From NCBI GenBank assembly GCA_012838585.1, contig DUPB01000045.1, positions 1 through 64,000 on the forward strand: a DNA stretch of 64,000 bases, in the 5' to 3' direction. The position numbers and the translations under genes are program-made. The number at the start of each line of letters is the position of its first letter. Position 1 is the first letter of the stretch. Below are positions 16,405-24,794 of the stretch, piece by piece. The stretch comes from Bacteroidales bacterium (GTDB lineage: Bacteria; Bacteroidota; Bacteroidia; Bacteroidales; Dysgonomonadaceae). Under the pieces are notes generated by a model. The model ran no database searches. It saw nothing but the letters and a program-made list of their open reading frames with translations, and was not told where the DNA came from.

Positions 16405-16827
16405 GTGAATTGTACTATCGAGATACATGATGCGACAGGCGTAAAGGCGGCCGCCCGCGCTTTCGTTCAAGCGATGGGTGATGGTACGGTGTTTGCCCTC
16501 TACGGGGATATGGGGGTCGGCAAGACCACCCTTATTAAGGCCATCTGCAAGGAGCTGGGGGTGGAAGAGACCGTCACAAGTCCCACCTTCGCCATCGTCA
16601 ACGAGTACAGCCTGCCCGACGGTGCACCCGTCTACCACTTTGACTGCTACCGGGTGGAAAAGCTGGAGGAGCTGGTCGACCTCGGGTTCGAGGAGTACGT
16701 GTACAGCGATGCCCTCTGCTTCATCGAGTGGCCGGAACTGGTGGAGCCGCTCCTCCCGGAAGGGACGGTTAAGGTAACCATCCGAGGACGGGATAACGGT
16801 AGCCGGGTCGTGGATATTAATCGGTAA
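16405..16827 (+). CDS. tsaE: tRNA t6A37 threonylcarbamoyltransferase ATPase subunit
   Basis: TsaE is the small ATPase that supports the TsaBD complex in making t6A at position 37 of ANN-decoding tRNAs. Walker A is GDMGVGKTTLIKAIC (about 34-48), followed by SPTFAIVNEY, FDCYRVEKLEELVDLGFEEY and the C-terminal CFIEWPELVEPLLPE, all family hallmarks. The 140-residue length is normal. The start is GTG (16405); no ATG exists upstream in frame close enough. It is 103 bases after porX, an association I have seen in other Bacteroidetes, and 18 bases before the TPR gene. Confidence 0.95.
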   Translation: MNCTIEIHDATGVKAAARAFVQAMGDGTVFALYGDMGVGKTTLIKAICKELGVEETVTSPTFAIVNEYSLPDGAPVYHFDCYRVEKLEELVDLGFEEYVYSDALCFIEWPELVEPLLPEGTVKVTIRGRDNGSRVVDINR

Positions 16828-16845
16828 ACAACCATACACCCATAG

Positions 16846-18954
16846 ATGAAACGATACACCCTTCTTATTCTTATCGCCTTCACCTCGATGGCCGCCTCAT
16901 CACAGGTCAACACGGAGCGCGTGATGATGATCGGCAAAAACGCGCTCTACTTCGAGGACTACGTGCTGTCGATCCAGTACTTCAACCAGGTGATCACGGC
17001 CAAGTCCTACCTTGCCGAACCCTACTACTACCGAGCCTTGGCGAAGTTCATGCTCGACGACTTCAAGGGGGCGAGCGAAGACGCGACCCGTTGCCTGGAG
17101 CGGAATCCCTATTTCCTGGCTGCTTACCAACTGCGGGGGGCCGCGTGGCAGAACTTAGAGGAGTTCGAGCTGGCGGCCACCGACTACAAAACGAGCCTGG
17201 AGTACTACCCGGAAGACCGAATCACTTTGGTCAACATGGGTATCGTTAACATCGAGCTGAAGCAGTACGAGGTAGCCGAGAAGTTCTTCGAATACCTGCT
17301 TCGGCGCTATCCCGACTACACACCCGGCTACCTGGCCCGCTCTCATATGTACCTCCAGATGGAAGATACCACCCGGGCGATGGCCGACCTTGACACGGCC
17401 ATCGTGAACGACCCCTACACGGCGCAAGCTTTCTCGGCCCGGGGGCTTCTTTACTTTCACCAACAGGAGTTCAACCGGGCGCTTTCTGACCTGGACGAGG
17501 CGATACGTCTGGATCCCTACCAACAGGCCAACTACATCAACCGGGGACTGGTGAAGTACCACCTCAACGATCTCAGGGGGGCGATGGCGGACTACGACCG
17601 GGTGATCGAGATGGATGAGAACAACTTGATCGCCCGCTTTAACCGGGGTCTCCTCCGTGCGCAGGTGGCCGACAACAACCGGGCGATACGCGACTTCGAC
17701 AAGGTGATCGAGCTGGAACCGGACAACACCATCGCCTACCTCAACCGGGCCATACTCAACCAAGAAATAGGCAACTACACCGGTGCGATCGAGGACCTGG
17801 ACGTGGTGCTGGAAGCGCATCCCGACTTCTTCTCGGGTTACTACAGCCGCTCCCAACTGAAACGGGAGTTGAATGATCTGGCGGGAGCGGAACAGGACTA
17901 CCTGCTGGCACGTGCCGAGGAGGCAAAGGCACACAGGGTAGCCACAGTGGATCCCGAGCCCTACACGTCGCATAGGGAGTCTGAAAAGGCTGAACAGGCA
18001 GACGACAAGCAAGCTGATAACCAACGCGATGAGAGCAAGGATACCCGCGAGCAGGCCGATAAAGACATCGAAAAGTTCAACCTGCTGGTGGTCTCCAAAG
18101 AGGAGACCTCCTCCAAAAGCAAGTACCAGCGCCAGAGCCGGGGCAGGGTACAGAACCTGAACGTGCCGGTGGAACGGGAACCGCGATTCACCCTCTCCTA
18201 CTACGAACAGGAATACGAAGTACTGCGCCCGGTTTACTACAGCGAACTGCTTGACCGTGCCAACAGCGATATGGGCCTCTCCTGGGTGCTGAAAGTGACC
18301 AATCACGAGGCGCCGTTGAACGAGCTTCAGGTGGATGCCCACTTCCGCTCCATCGACCAGTTCTCGGCCCGTATAGACCGCTCACCCCGTGATGCCAGAC
18401 TCTACTTCGGACGAGGAATGGACTTCGCCTTAGTACAGGATTACGAGAACGCGTTGAAGGATATGGAGCGGGTATTGGAACTGGACCCGAGCATGGTGAT
18501 GGCCCGTTTTGCAAGGGCGGTTATTCGTTCCAAGCAGCTGGAATACAACACTCAACTTTCAAGCGACCCCTCCCTGTTCGATAACGAGCTGGAGCGTGAG
18601 TTGGATCTCCTGAAAGAGCTGCCCGGCACCATGCGCAAACCCGAGCTCTCGCTGGAGTCGGTTGAGCATGATGCCATCCTCAAGGAGTACAACACGATTA
18701 TTAAAGAAGCACCCGACTTTATCTACGCTTACTACAACCGGGCGGAGATATACATCCTTGAAAAGGACTACCGGGCAGCCATAACCGATTACACGAAGGC
18801 AATCAACCTGGAGCCCCGCTTCGCGGAGGCTTACTTCAATCGGGGAATCTCCCGCTTGTCAATTGGCGAAACACGCGATGGGCTGGATGACCTGCGTAAG
18901 GCGGGCGAACTGGGAATCGTACAGTCGTATAGCATCATCAAGCGGATGCAGTAA
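16846..18954 (+). CDS. Secreted tetratricopeptide-repeat protein
   Basis: After a signal peptide (about 1-20) the 702-residue protein carries at least ten TPR units (about 25-360), with the consensus of ALxDxxxAIRLDPYxxxAYxNRG visible in successive 34-residue blocks. A charged, low-complexity linker (about 375-425, Glu/Lys/Asp/Gln-rich) follows, then a globular region and further TPRs (about 505-575 and 615-690). TPR arrays serve as protein-binding scaffolds, here probably in the periplasm or outer membrane. Its partner is not known; the position 18 bases after tsaE and downstream of porX allows but does not prove an envelope-assembly role. A long open frame on the opposite strand is a shadow. 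Confidence 0.88.
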   Translation: MKRYTLLILIAFTSMAASSQVNTERVMMIGKNALYFEDYVLSIQYFNQVITAKSYLAEPYYYRALAKFMLDDFKGASEDATRCLERNPYFLAAYQLRGAAWQNLEEFELAATDYKTSLEYYPEDRITLVNMGIVNIELKQYEVAEKFFEYLLRRYPDYTPGYLARSHMYLQMEDTTRAMADLDTAIVNDPYTAQAFSARGLLYFHQQEFNRALSDLDEAIRLDPYQQANYINRGLVKYHLNDLRGAMADYDRVIEMDENNLIARFNRGLLRAQVADNNRAIRDFDKVIELEPDNTIAYLNRAILNQEIGNYTGAIEDLDVVLEAHPDFFSGYYSRSQLKRELNDLAGAEQDYLLARAEEAKAHRVATVDPEPYTSHRESEKAEQADDKQADNQRDESKDTREQADKDIEKFNLLVVSKEETSSKSKYQRQSRGRVQNLNVPVEREPRFTLSYYEQEYEVLRPVYYSELLDRANSDMGLSWVLKVTNHEAPLNELQVDAHFRSIDQFSARIDRSPRDARLYFGRGMDFALVQDYENALKDMERVLELDPSMVMARFARAVIRSKQLEYNTQLSSDPSLFDNELERELDLLKELPGTMRKPELSLESVEHDAILKEYNTIIKEAPDFIYAYYNRAEIYILEKDYRAAITDYTKAINLEPRFAEAYFNRGISRLSIGETRDGLDDLRKAGELGIVQSYSIIKRMQ

Positions 18955-19082
18955 CGGGAGGTTTCGTGGCAACATTCTCAAGAGATTCAAAACGGTCTAA
19001 TGAATTTAACAACACAGTCATGCGGATACCATGACGAAAGGTCCAGTATCACGCTGGTTCATGATTTTTCCCGTCAAAAATT

Positions 19083-19112
19083 CTTGCATCAATCACAAAA
19101 TCATTACATTTG
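19083..19112 (+). promoter_or_regulatory. Promoter for thrS-infC
   Basis: TACATTTG (19105-19112) is an exact TAnnTTTG -7 box, with CTTG (19083-19086) 18 bases upstream as a -33 candidate. It lies 64 bases before thrS. Confidence 0.55.
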
Positions 19113-19175
19113 CATTCCGTATGATGGCGGAAAAGAATATAAACCAATAGTAATCAAGAGAAAACAAAACAAGAT

Positions 19176-21131
19176 ATGATAAATATTACGTTTCCCGACG
19201 GTACCGTACGGGAATACGAGAAGGGAGTAACCGGGCTGGACATCGCCCGGGGTATTAGTCAACGTTTAGCCCGTGAGGCGCTGGCAGCTTCTGTTGACGG
19301 CGAGACGTGGGACCTCACGAGACCCATTGAAAACGATGCGGAAGTGAAACTGCTCACGTGGGACGACGAGGAGGGTAAGCACGCCTATTGGCACTCGTCC
19401 GCCCACCTCATGGCCGAGGCATTACAGGAGCTCTACCCGGGCATCAAGTTCGGCATCGGGCCGGCCATCGAGAACGGCTTCTACTACGACGTGGACCCGG
19501 GCGAAGGCGTCACCATCCGGGAGGCCGACTTTCCGGTCATCGAGAAGAAGATGCTGGAACTGATCGCGGCCAAGGAAGATATCAAACGGCAAAACGTCAC
19601 CAAGCAAGAGGCCATCGAGTTGTTCTCCAGTCGAGGTGAGCATTACAAGGTGGAACTAATCAACGAGCTGGAAGAGGGCACCATCACTACCTACACGCAG
19701 GGCGGATTTACCGACCTCTGCCGGGGTCCCCACCTGCCCAACACCTCCTACATCAAATCGGTCAAAGTGTTGTCGGCGGCGGGCGCCTACTGGCGGGGCG
19801 ACGAGAAGCGCCCGCAGCTAACCCGCCTCTACGGTATTACCTTCCCCAAGAAGACGATGCTGGACGACTACCTGGCCATGATAGAGGAGGCCAAGAAGCG
19901 CGACCACCGCAAGATAGGCAAGGAGCTGCAACTGTTCCACTTCTCCCAAACGGTGGGTGCAGGACTCCCGCTCTGGCTACCTAAGGGAACCCAGCTACGG
20001 TCGAAACTCGAGGAGTTCCTCAAGAAGATACAACTCGAGTTTGACTACCAGCCGGTCATCACCCCGCATATCGGCCACAAGCAGCTATACGTCACCTCAG
20101 GACACTACGAGAAGTACGGCAAGGACTCGTTCCAGCCCATCAAAACCCCCGAGGAGGGAGAGGAGTTCCTGCTCAAGCCGATGAACTGCCCCCATCATTG
20201 CGAGATCTACAAGGCGTTCCCGCGGTCGTACAAAGACCTCCCCATCCGGATGGCCGAGTTCGGAACGGTATACCGTTACGAACAGAGCGGTGAGCTGCAC
20301 GGACTCACCCGGGTGCGCGGCTTCACGCAAGACGATGCCCACATCTTCTGCACACCCGACCAGGTGAAGGAGGAGTTCTTGAAAGTAGTGGACATCATCT
20401 TCATCATCTTCCGGGCGCTGGACTTTAAAGACTTCGAGGCACAGATATCGCTTCGCGACCCGGAAGACAGGGAGAAGTATATCGGCAGCGACGAAGATTG
20501 GGAAAAGGCGGAACGCGCCATCGTGGAAGCGTGCAAAGAGAAGGGACTCAAAGCCAGGGTGGAGCTAGGGGAAGCTGCTTTTTACGGGCCCAAGCTCGAC
20601 TTCATGGTAAGGGATGCGCTGGGGCGCCGCTGGCAATTGGGAACCATCCAGGTAGACTACAGCCTACCCGAGCGTTTCGAGCTGGAGTACACCGGTGCCG
20701 ACAACCAGAAACACCGACCTGTGATGATTCACCGCGCCCCATTTGGCTCCATGGAGCGGTTCGTGGCTGTCCTCATCGAGCATACCGCCGGCAAGTTCCC
20801 GCTGTGGTTAGCCCCCACCCAGGCCATGGTTATCCCCGTGAGTGAACGGTTCAACGACTACGCTTATTCCGTGGTGAACACGTTAAAGAAACAGGATATT
20901 CGTGCCGAGGTGGACGACCGCAACGAGAAGGTGGGTCGCAAGATACGGGATAACGAGCTCAAACGTGTGCCCTACCTCCTCATCGTGGGTGAGAAAGAAG
21001 AGGGCGATCAAGAGGTCTCGGTCAGGAAACAGGGCGGGGAGGACAAAGGCTCCATGAAGTTGAGCACCTTCGCGGACGAGGTAACCCGTGAAGTAACGAA
21101 AATGATGAATCCCCAGCTATTCAACGAGTAA
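19176..21131 (+). CDS. thrS: Threonine-tRNA ligase
   Basis: ThrS charges tRNA-Thr. The order of domains is standard: TGS (about 1-62, [19 protein letters not shown]), the N2 editing domain with HxxxH ([11 protein letters not shown] about 73-83) and a Cys-containing [11 protein letters not shown], the class II core with motif 2 (FRYE-type, [27 protein letters not shown]) and the zinc-ligand Cys in [14 protein letters not shown], then the anticodon-binding domain from about 545. Length 651 residues fits. In most Bacteroidetes thrS is followed by infC, as here (56 bases), then rpmI-rplT, which are missing. Confidence 0.97.
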   Translation: MINITFPDGTVREYEKGVTGLDIARGISQRLAREALAASVDGETWDLTRPIENDAEVKLLTWDDEEGKHAYWHSSAHLMAEALQELYPGIKFGIGPAIENGFYYDVDPGEGVTIREADFPVIEKKMLELIAAKEDIKRQNVTKQEAIELFSSRGEHYKVELINELEEGTITTYTQGGFTDLCRGPHLPNTSYIKSVKVLSAAGAYWRGDEKRPQLTRLYGITFPKKTMLDDYLAMIEEAKKRDHRKIGKELQLFHFSQTVGAGLPLWLPKGTQLRSKLEEFLKKIQLEFDYQPVITPHIGHKQLYVTSGHYEKYGKDSFQPIKTPEEGEEFLLKPMNCPHHCEIYKAFPRSYKDLPIRMAEFGTVYRYEQSGELHGLTRVRGFTQDDAHIFCTPDQVKEEFLKVVDIIFIIFRALDFKDFEAQISLRDPEDREKYIGSDEDWEKAERAIVEACKEKGLKARVELGEAAFYGPKLDFMVRDALGRRWQLGTIQVDYSLPERFELEYTGADNQKHRPVMIHRAPFGSMERFVAVLIEHTAGKFPLWLAPTQAMVIPVSERFNDYAYSVVNTLKKQDIRAEVDDRNEKVGRKIRDNELKRVPYLLIVGEKEEGDQEVSVRKQGGEDKGSMKLSTFADEVTREVTKMMNPQLFNE

Positions 21132-21187
21132 GCAAATCACTTTTTTTAATAACATCAATAACAAAGAGAAACATTAAACAAGATTGA

Positions 21188-21760
21188 ATGAGAAGAAACC
21201 CAAGAAATTCAAGAGATCAACACCGGATCAACGAAAGGATCCGGGTACCCGAAGTCCGGTTGGTAGGCGACAACGTTGAGGAGGGTATTTACCCTACCCG
21301 TGAAGCGAAGCGCATCGCCGAGGAGCAGGGGCTGGACCTCGTTGAGATCGCGCCAATGGCTAAGCCGCCCGTTTGCCGGATCATCGACTACCAAAAATTC
21401 GTTTACCAGCAAAAAAAGCGACAAAAAGAACAGAGGGCCAAGGCGGTCAAGGTGACCGTGAAAGAGATCCGGTTCGGTCCCCAGACAGACGATCACGACT
21501 ATAACTTTAAACTGAGACACGCGATTAATTTCCTGAAAGATGGATCCAAGGTAAAAGCCTACGTATTTTTCAGGGGACGCTCCATCCTGTTCAAGGAGCA
21601 AGGGGAAGTATTGCTCCTACGCTTCGCGAACGACTTAGAGGAGTACGCAAAGGTAGAACACATGCCTATCATGGAAGGAAAGCGAATGTCCATCATGCTA
21701 TCTCCCAAGAAAACCGGCGGTTCCAAAAAGGGAAACAAGGAGAAGGAACCGGTCGAATAA
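21188..21760 (+). CDS. infC: Translation initiation factor IF-3
   Basis: IF-3 binds the 30S subunit and checks start-codon pairing. The N-terminal domain shows [60 protein letters not shown], and the C-terminal domain holds [41 protein letters not shown] in order; only short parts of these are quoted as motifs here: residues about 14-73 and 88-140. A basic C-terminal tail ([12 protein letters not shown]) follows. The start is ATG at 21188; the rare AUU start used by some bacteria is not used (an upstream ATT is followed at once by a stop). The next genes are pilus genes, not rpmI and rplT. Confidence 0.96.
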   Translation: MRRNPRNSRDQHRINERIRVPEVRLVGDNVEEGIYPTREAKRIAEEQGLDLVEIAPMAKPPVCRIIDYQKFVYQQKKRQKEQRAKAVKVTVKEIRFGPQTDDHDYNFKLRHAINFLKDGSKVKAYVFFRGRSILFKEQGEVLLLRFANDLEEYAKVEHMPIMEGKRMSIMLSPKKTGGSKKGNKEKEPVE

Positions 21761-21801
21761 AACACGTTTTAACACCTACATACTAAAAACCATACACTCA
21801 C

Positions 21802-21835
21802 TTTGCAGAAATGGGGTTACTCCCATTTCTGCAAA
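21802..21835. repeat. 14-bp perfect hairpin after infC
   Basis: TTTGCAGAAATGGG (21802-21815) pairs with its exact complement at 21822-21835 around a 6-base loop. It is placed as a terminator for thrS-infC, but an A-run rather than a T-run follows, so termination may be inefficient or the stem may mainly protect the 3' end. Confidence 0.7.
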
Positions 21836-21906
21836 AAATATTTGAATCTATTACCATAAATTTCCTCCTAGGGGGAATATCCAAAACAGACATATTGCAA
21901 CTATCT

Positions 21907-21923
21907 TGTGGAATTTTTCCACA
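21907..21923. promoter_or_regulatory. Palindrome 1 upstream of pilus promoter
   Basis: TGTGGAA-TTT-TTCCACA, perfect 7-3-7 symmetry, 50 bases upstream of the -7 box. Operator candidate. Confidence 0.4.
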
Positions 21924-21940
21924 GTTTTGACAAATATCAC

Positions 21941-21955
21941 CACCTGCCCCAGGTG
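21941..21955. promoter_or_regulatory. Palindrome 2 overlapping the -33 region
   Basis: CACCTG-CCC-CAGGTG, perfect 6-3-6 symmetry, centred 33 bases after palindrome 1 and ending 17 bases before the -7 box, so a bound protein would touch the -33 region. Confidence 0.45.
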
Positions 21956-21972
21956 ACTATAGAAAAAAGTGG

Positions 21973-21980
21973 TATATTTG
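21973..21980 (+). promoter_or_regulatory. -7 promoter element of pilus operon (TATATTTG)
   Basis: Exact TAnnTTTG. It implies transcription starting near 21987 and an mRNA leader of about 250 bases. No TTTG -33 box is present; palindrome 2 sits in that place, which suggests an activator-dependent promoter. Confidence 0.6.
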
Positions 21981-22008
21981 CCCCGCATTTAACTAAACAG
22001 GGCTGACA

Positions 22009-22044
22009 CGCACTTCAAAGTGCGCTTTAAAAAGGCACTTTTTT
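22009..22044 (+). promoter_or_regulatory. Attenuator-like competing hairpins in pilus leader
   Basis: Hairpin A pairs CGCACT (22009-22014) with AGTGCG (22019-22024) around a 4-base loop. Hairpin B pairs AAAGTGC (22017-22023) with GCACTTT (22035-22041) and is followed within the T-run 22039-22044, the form of an intrinsic terminator. The two share bases 22019-22023 and so cannot form together. Confidence 0.5.
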
Positions 22045-22056
22045 AGCGACACTATT

Positions 22057-22101
22057 ATGCGCAACGTCAATTATTCATTCACCATCATTGTCTTTTCCTA
22101 A
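22057..22101 (+). CDS. Short leader reading frame A (14 codons)
   Basis: ATG at 22057 opens MRNVNYSFTIIVFS and stops at TAA 22099-22101. It lies in the pilus mRNA leader just after the attenuator-like hairpins. The residues are signal-peptide-like (basic start, hydrophobic core). Its stop overlaps the ATG of the next short frame (TAATG). It may be a leader peptide, or the front half of one small secreted protein broken by a one-base shift at the T4 run. Translation is unproven. Confidence 0.3.
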   Translation: MRNVNYSFTIIVFS

Positions 22102-22190
22102 TGCTCCTGGTTGGAACTTCGGCAAACAGGCAGAAGGTGGCAATCAAGAACAGCTTGAGGGAGTTGAAGAAACACCTGGAAAGCTTATAA
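22101..22190 (+). CDS. Short leader reading frame B (29 codons)
   Basis: ATG at 22101 overlaps the previous stop and reads MLLVGTSANRQKVAIKNSL followed by a Leu/Lys/Glu-rich amphipathic helix, ending TAA 22188-22190. Joined with frame A it would give a signal peptide plus a 21-residue mature peptide. No relative is recognised. It ends 53 bases before the major pilin gene. Confidence 0.3.
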   Translation: MLLVGTSANRQKVAIKNSLRELKKHLESL

Positions 22191-22243
22191 GTAAAACATA
22201 ACAACGAATTATAATTTATTCACTTTTAATCAGTTAAAAACAA

Positions 22244-23734
22244 ATGAGGAAAATTATCAATTATTTGACGATCGCTGCCATAGCCTTAGGCTTCGCGGCT
22301 TGTAACAACGAGGATGTCCCCAATCCCGAAACGGGCAAAGGCAACACCTACGTGGGTGTAACACTGAGGTTTGCACAGGGTTCCACTACTCGTGCCGGAC
22401 TACCTGATGATCACAATCTGATAACAGGTGGCTGGAAAGGACGAGATAAAATTGAAGATGTTACCGTCTTCTTAGTAAGTCCCGGTAATCAGACGATCGA
22501 TTTTGAGACTTTCTATCTTAGCCAGTTTCATGAAATTGACGCAAATGGTGTTTTAAAACCCAAGATAGCGGTCAAAGCCACTCCCAATGACAACGTGGAT
22601 GTGTATGTTGTAGTAAACGGAAATAACGATATTATTACAGCCCTTAAGAATACATCCGCTACTAATTTTGAAACAGCATTTACCGCGGCTGCAGTAGCTG
22701 TGGCGTCAGAGGTTGCAACATACGACGGTGTTGCAAACAAGGAAACCGTTATGATGACGAACACCGCGAAGAAAACGATCAATGTTGCAGCAGGTGTTAC
22801 AGAAGAACAAGCCAAAGACCCGAATGGGACTGGGAATAACCATGCCCAAGTTGAAGTAGAGCGCGTGGTAGCGCGTACCATGCTTACGGTACAAACCAAA
22901 GCCGGCACTAACTGGCAAATTAACAGAAACATAGGCGGTGTTTCAACCCCCATAGCCGAGGTAACCGGTATACAATATGGCGTTGGACAAAGCAACAGGA
23001 AGTTCTACATTATGAAGAAGAGTAATTACGCAACACCGGAAGATGTGTACAGCTATGTTCCTGCTGGCGGAAATTGGGCAACCCAGAACACCGTATTATT
23101 TGATTATTCTGGGTTAAACTCTTTTACCAATGCACAAGAATTTACCTATGATGCTAGCAATACAGCCATCGGCGAAAAGCTTAACAACGAAACAACCAGT
23201 AAGTTCGTTCTTCCCGTTACTCACACTGCAATTAATTATAAGAAAGGAAATACAACCTACGTTGAAATACGGGCTAAATTCAAGCCATTAACCGATGGAT
23301 GGGGAGACACGGAAGTTGAATTAGCGACATTAGGGGCTAATGCCGACTTGTTCTTAGGTGCTAACGGCTTGTTCTACAGTAGCGATGCTAACGCGAAAGA
23401 CCCGCTAAAAGGAGGTGTAACAGATCAAAAAGTAAAGAAGTACACCGGTTCGATTATGAAGTACGTTCTTTGGTTAAACCCGGGAGCGGATAAACTGAAA
23501 CCCACGGAATCTCCCACCGTGCGTAACCAGATATATCATATCCACATTAGCAGCTTCAAGGAAATTGGATTGCCGAAAAACCCGATTGATCCGAATGATC
23601 CAGATCCAGATCCAGACAACCCGATTGATCCCGAAGATCCGCTGGTAACGGAAAAGACCTATCTTTCTGTTTCAATCAAGGTGTTAAATTGGAATCTACA
23701 CTCCTATACCGTTGATTTAGGAAACAACTACTAA
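22244..23734 (+). CDS. Mfa1-type major fimbrial subunit (type V pilin)
   Basis: The 496-residue precursor has a lipoprotein signal (GFAAC, Cys20), then GNTYVGVTLRF, and Arg50 in GSTTRAGL, the place where Mfa1/FimA precursors are cut by an Arg-specific protease to free the N-terminal groove for strand exchange. The body is a two-domain beta sandwich; the C-terminus VRNQIYHIHISSFKEIG, a Pro/Asp-rich spacer (about 451-470) and VLNWNLHSYTVDLGNNY match Mfa1-family ends, which supply the donor strand. It is the first gene of the pilus operon with a long structured leader. A strong hairpin follows its stop and may raise its mRNA level over later genes. Base composition is more A/T-rich than infC before it. 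Confidence 0.9.
   Translation: MRKIINYLTIAAIALGFAACNNEDVPNPETGKGNTYVGVTLRFAQGSTTRAGLPDDHNLITGGWKGRDKIEDVTVFLVSPGNQTIDFETFYLSQFHEIDANGVLKPKIAVKATPNDNVDVYVVVNGNNDIITALKNTSATNFETAFTAAAVAVASEVATYDGVANKETVMMTNTAKKTINVAAGVTEEQAKDPNGTGNNHAQVEVERVVARTMLTVQTKAGTNWQINRNIGGVSTPIAEVTGIQYGVGQSNRKFYIMKKSNYATPEDVYSYVPAGGNWATQNTVLFDYSGLNSFTNAQEFTYDASNTAIGEKLNNETTSKFVLPVTHTAINYKKGNTTYVEIRAKFKPLTDGWGDTEVELATLGANADLFLGANGLFYSSDANAKDPLKGGVTDQKVKKYTGSIMKYVLWLNPGADKLKPTESPTVRNQIYHIHISSFKEIGLPKNPIDPNDPDPDPDNPIDPEDPLVTEKTYLSVSIKVLNWNLHSYTVDLGNNY
23581..23643 (+). repeat. GATCCN hexamer-like repeats inside the pilin gene
   Basis: Imperfect in-frame repeats of GATCCN/CCAGAT units encode the Asp-Pro-rich spacer before the last strand of the pilin. 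Slippage here would change spacer length without breaking the frame. Confidence 0.6.
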
Positions 23735-23747
23735 TGATAGATATTGA

Positions 23748-23787
23748 ATTCGGAGGGGGAGTCGGTAACCCCCCTCTCCCTCCGAAT
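23748..23787. repeat. 14-bp hairpin between major pilin and anchor gene
   Basis: Bases 23748-23761 pair with 23774-23787 (13 Watson-Crick pairs and one G-U), beginning ATTCGGAGGG and ending CCCTCCGAAT. It is followed by an A-run, not a T-run. Likely acts as an mRNA 3' stabiliser or partial terminator setting pilin:anchor ratio. Confidence 0.7.
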
Positions 23788-23822
23788 ATTTAAAAAAAAC
23801 GCATAAAATAATACACAAAACA

Positions 23823-24794
23823 ATGAATTTACAAAACAGGATATGGATAACGCTGCTCGCGTTGGGAACCATCCTCTGGGGGTGCGACTCCCTGGTGTAC
23901 GATGATCTGTCGGATTGTCCCCAAGGTGTGTACGTGAAATTTTACTCGATGACCCCTTGTGAAGTAGATTCAACGTTTATCGGTCAGGTGTCCGACCTAC
24001 ACCTCTTCGCTTTTAACGAGCAGGATATGCTGGTATCAATGACCGCCCTAAAGGATGTGAACTTGGACAGAAATAACCAAATACTGGTGCCACTCTCCAA
24101 CGGATACTACTCCTTTATAGGTTGGGCGGGGGTTAATGACAAGTTTACCATGTCTTCCTTTACCGAGGGGGTAACCACAAAGAAAGACGTGATGCTCACG
24201 CTCAAATCGCAGAACAACCGGGCGGTAGCACTGGGCGACCACAAGGTGTGGCAGGGGATAAGTCCGGTGGTGTTTTTGGAAGACCCTGCAGAGGTGGGAA
24301 CGCAGTATAAGTACACCGCCGTGAACCTGCAGGAGGTGACCAACCGTATAAACGTGGAGGTAGAGCTGCACGAATCGGTACTGGGAGATACAGATCCAAG
24401 GGATTATGTGATAGAGATCTCCTCGGCGAACGGCACAATAAATATCGACGGCACCATGCCGCTCAACAAAGAGGCGCTGACCTATCCCGCGACTATCGCC
24501 TATACCAATAACAACCTCACCGCCAGCTACTCGCTGATGGACTTGAAGACAGGCTACAACAACCTCATCTCGGTGAAGAACGTGGTAACCGACGAGCTCA
24601 TCTGGCAAGGTGATTTGCTGGGAACGGTCTTGCTGAAAAATGATAACGTAAACCTGGCGTGCGATAACGATTTCGACGTGAAATTCGTGATCAAGGACAA
24701 GTGCCTCAATTGCGGCACCTACATCTGCTGGGCGATCTACGTGAACGATTGGCAAATTCATAGTTACGAAACGGAATTGGGAGGAGATTATTGA
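23823..24794 (+). CDS. FimB/Mfa2-type fimbrial anchor lipoprotein
   Basis: The 323-residue protein has a lipoprotein signal (ILWGC, Cys21) followed by YDDLSDCPQGVYVKFYSMTPC, the usual start of FimB/Mfa2 proteins. Proteins of this family stay lipid-bound in the outer membrane, anchor the pilus base and limit its length. In keeping with this there is no Thr-Arg processing site in the 40 residues after Cys21, unlike all the other subunits here. The body has two domains; the end (CWAIYVNDWQIHSYETELG) resembles the Mfa1 C-terminal strand. Its last four bases overlap the next gene. Confident family call. Confidence 0.9.
   Translation: MNLQNRIWITLLALGTILWGCDSLVYDDLSDCPQGVYVKFYSMTPCEVDSTFIGQVSDLHLFAFNEQDMLVSMTALKDVNLDRNNQILVPLSNGYYSFIGWAGVNDKFTMSSFTEGVTTKKDVMLTLKSQNNRAVALGDHKVWQGISPVVFLEDPAEVGTQYKYTAVNLQEVTNRINVEVELHESVLGDTDPRDYVIEISSANGTINIDGTMPLNKEALTYPATIAYTNNNLTASYSLMDLKTGYNNLISVKNVVTDELIWQGDLLGTVLLKNDNVNLACDNDFDVKFVIKDKCLNCGTYICWAIYVNDWQIHSYETELGGDY

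Larger units (their letters stand above)
21761..22243 (+). other. 483-base leader/regulatory region of the pilus operon
   Basis: Between infC and the first pilus gene there is no full-size gene. In order it holds a 14-bp hairpin (21802), two 6-3-6 palindromes (21907, 21941), a -7 box (21973), overlapping hairpins with a T-run (22009), and two short coupled reading frames (22057, 22101). rpmI and rplT were looked for and are absent. Confidence 0.7.

Noticed and set aside
17155-18342. 395-codon open frame on the minus strand
   Set aside because: It overlaps the TPR gene fully; its repetitive look is only the complement of the TPR units.
21183-21190. AUU start codon for infC
   Set aside because: The ATT at 21183 is followed by GAA and TGA in frame, so translation must start at ATG 21188.
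21761-22243. Possible rpmI-rplT genes after infC
   Set aside because: All frames were read for L35/L20 motifs; none was found. Only short leader frames and regulatory structures are present.
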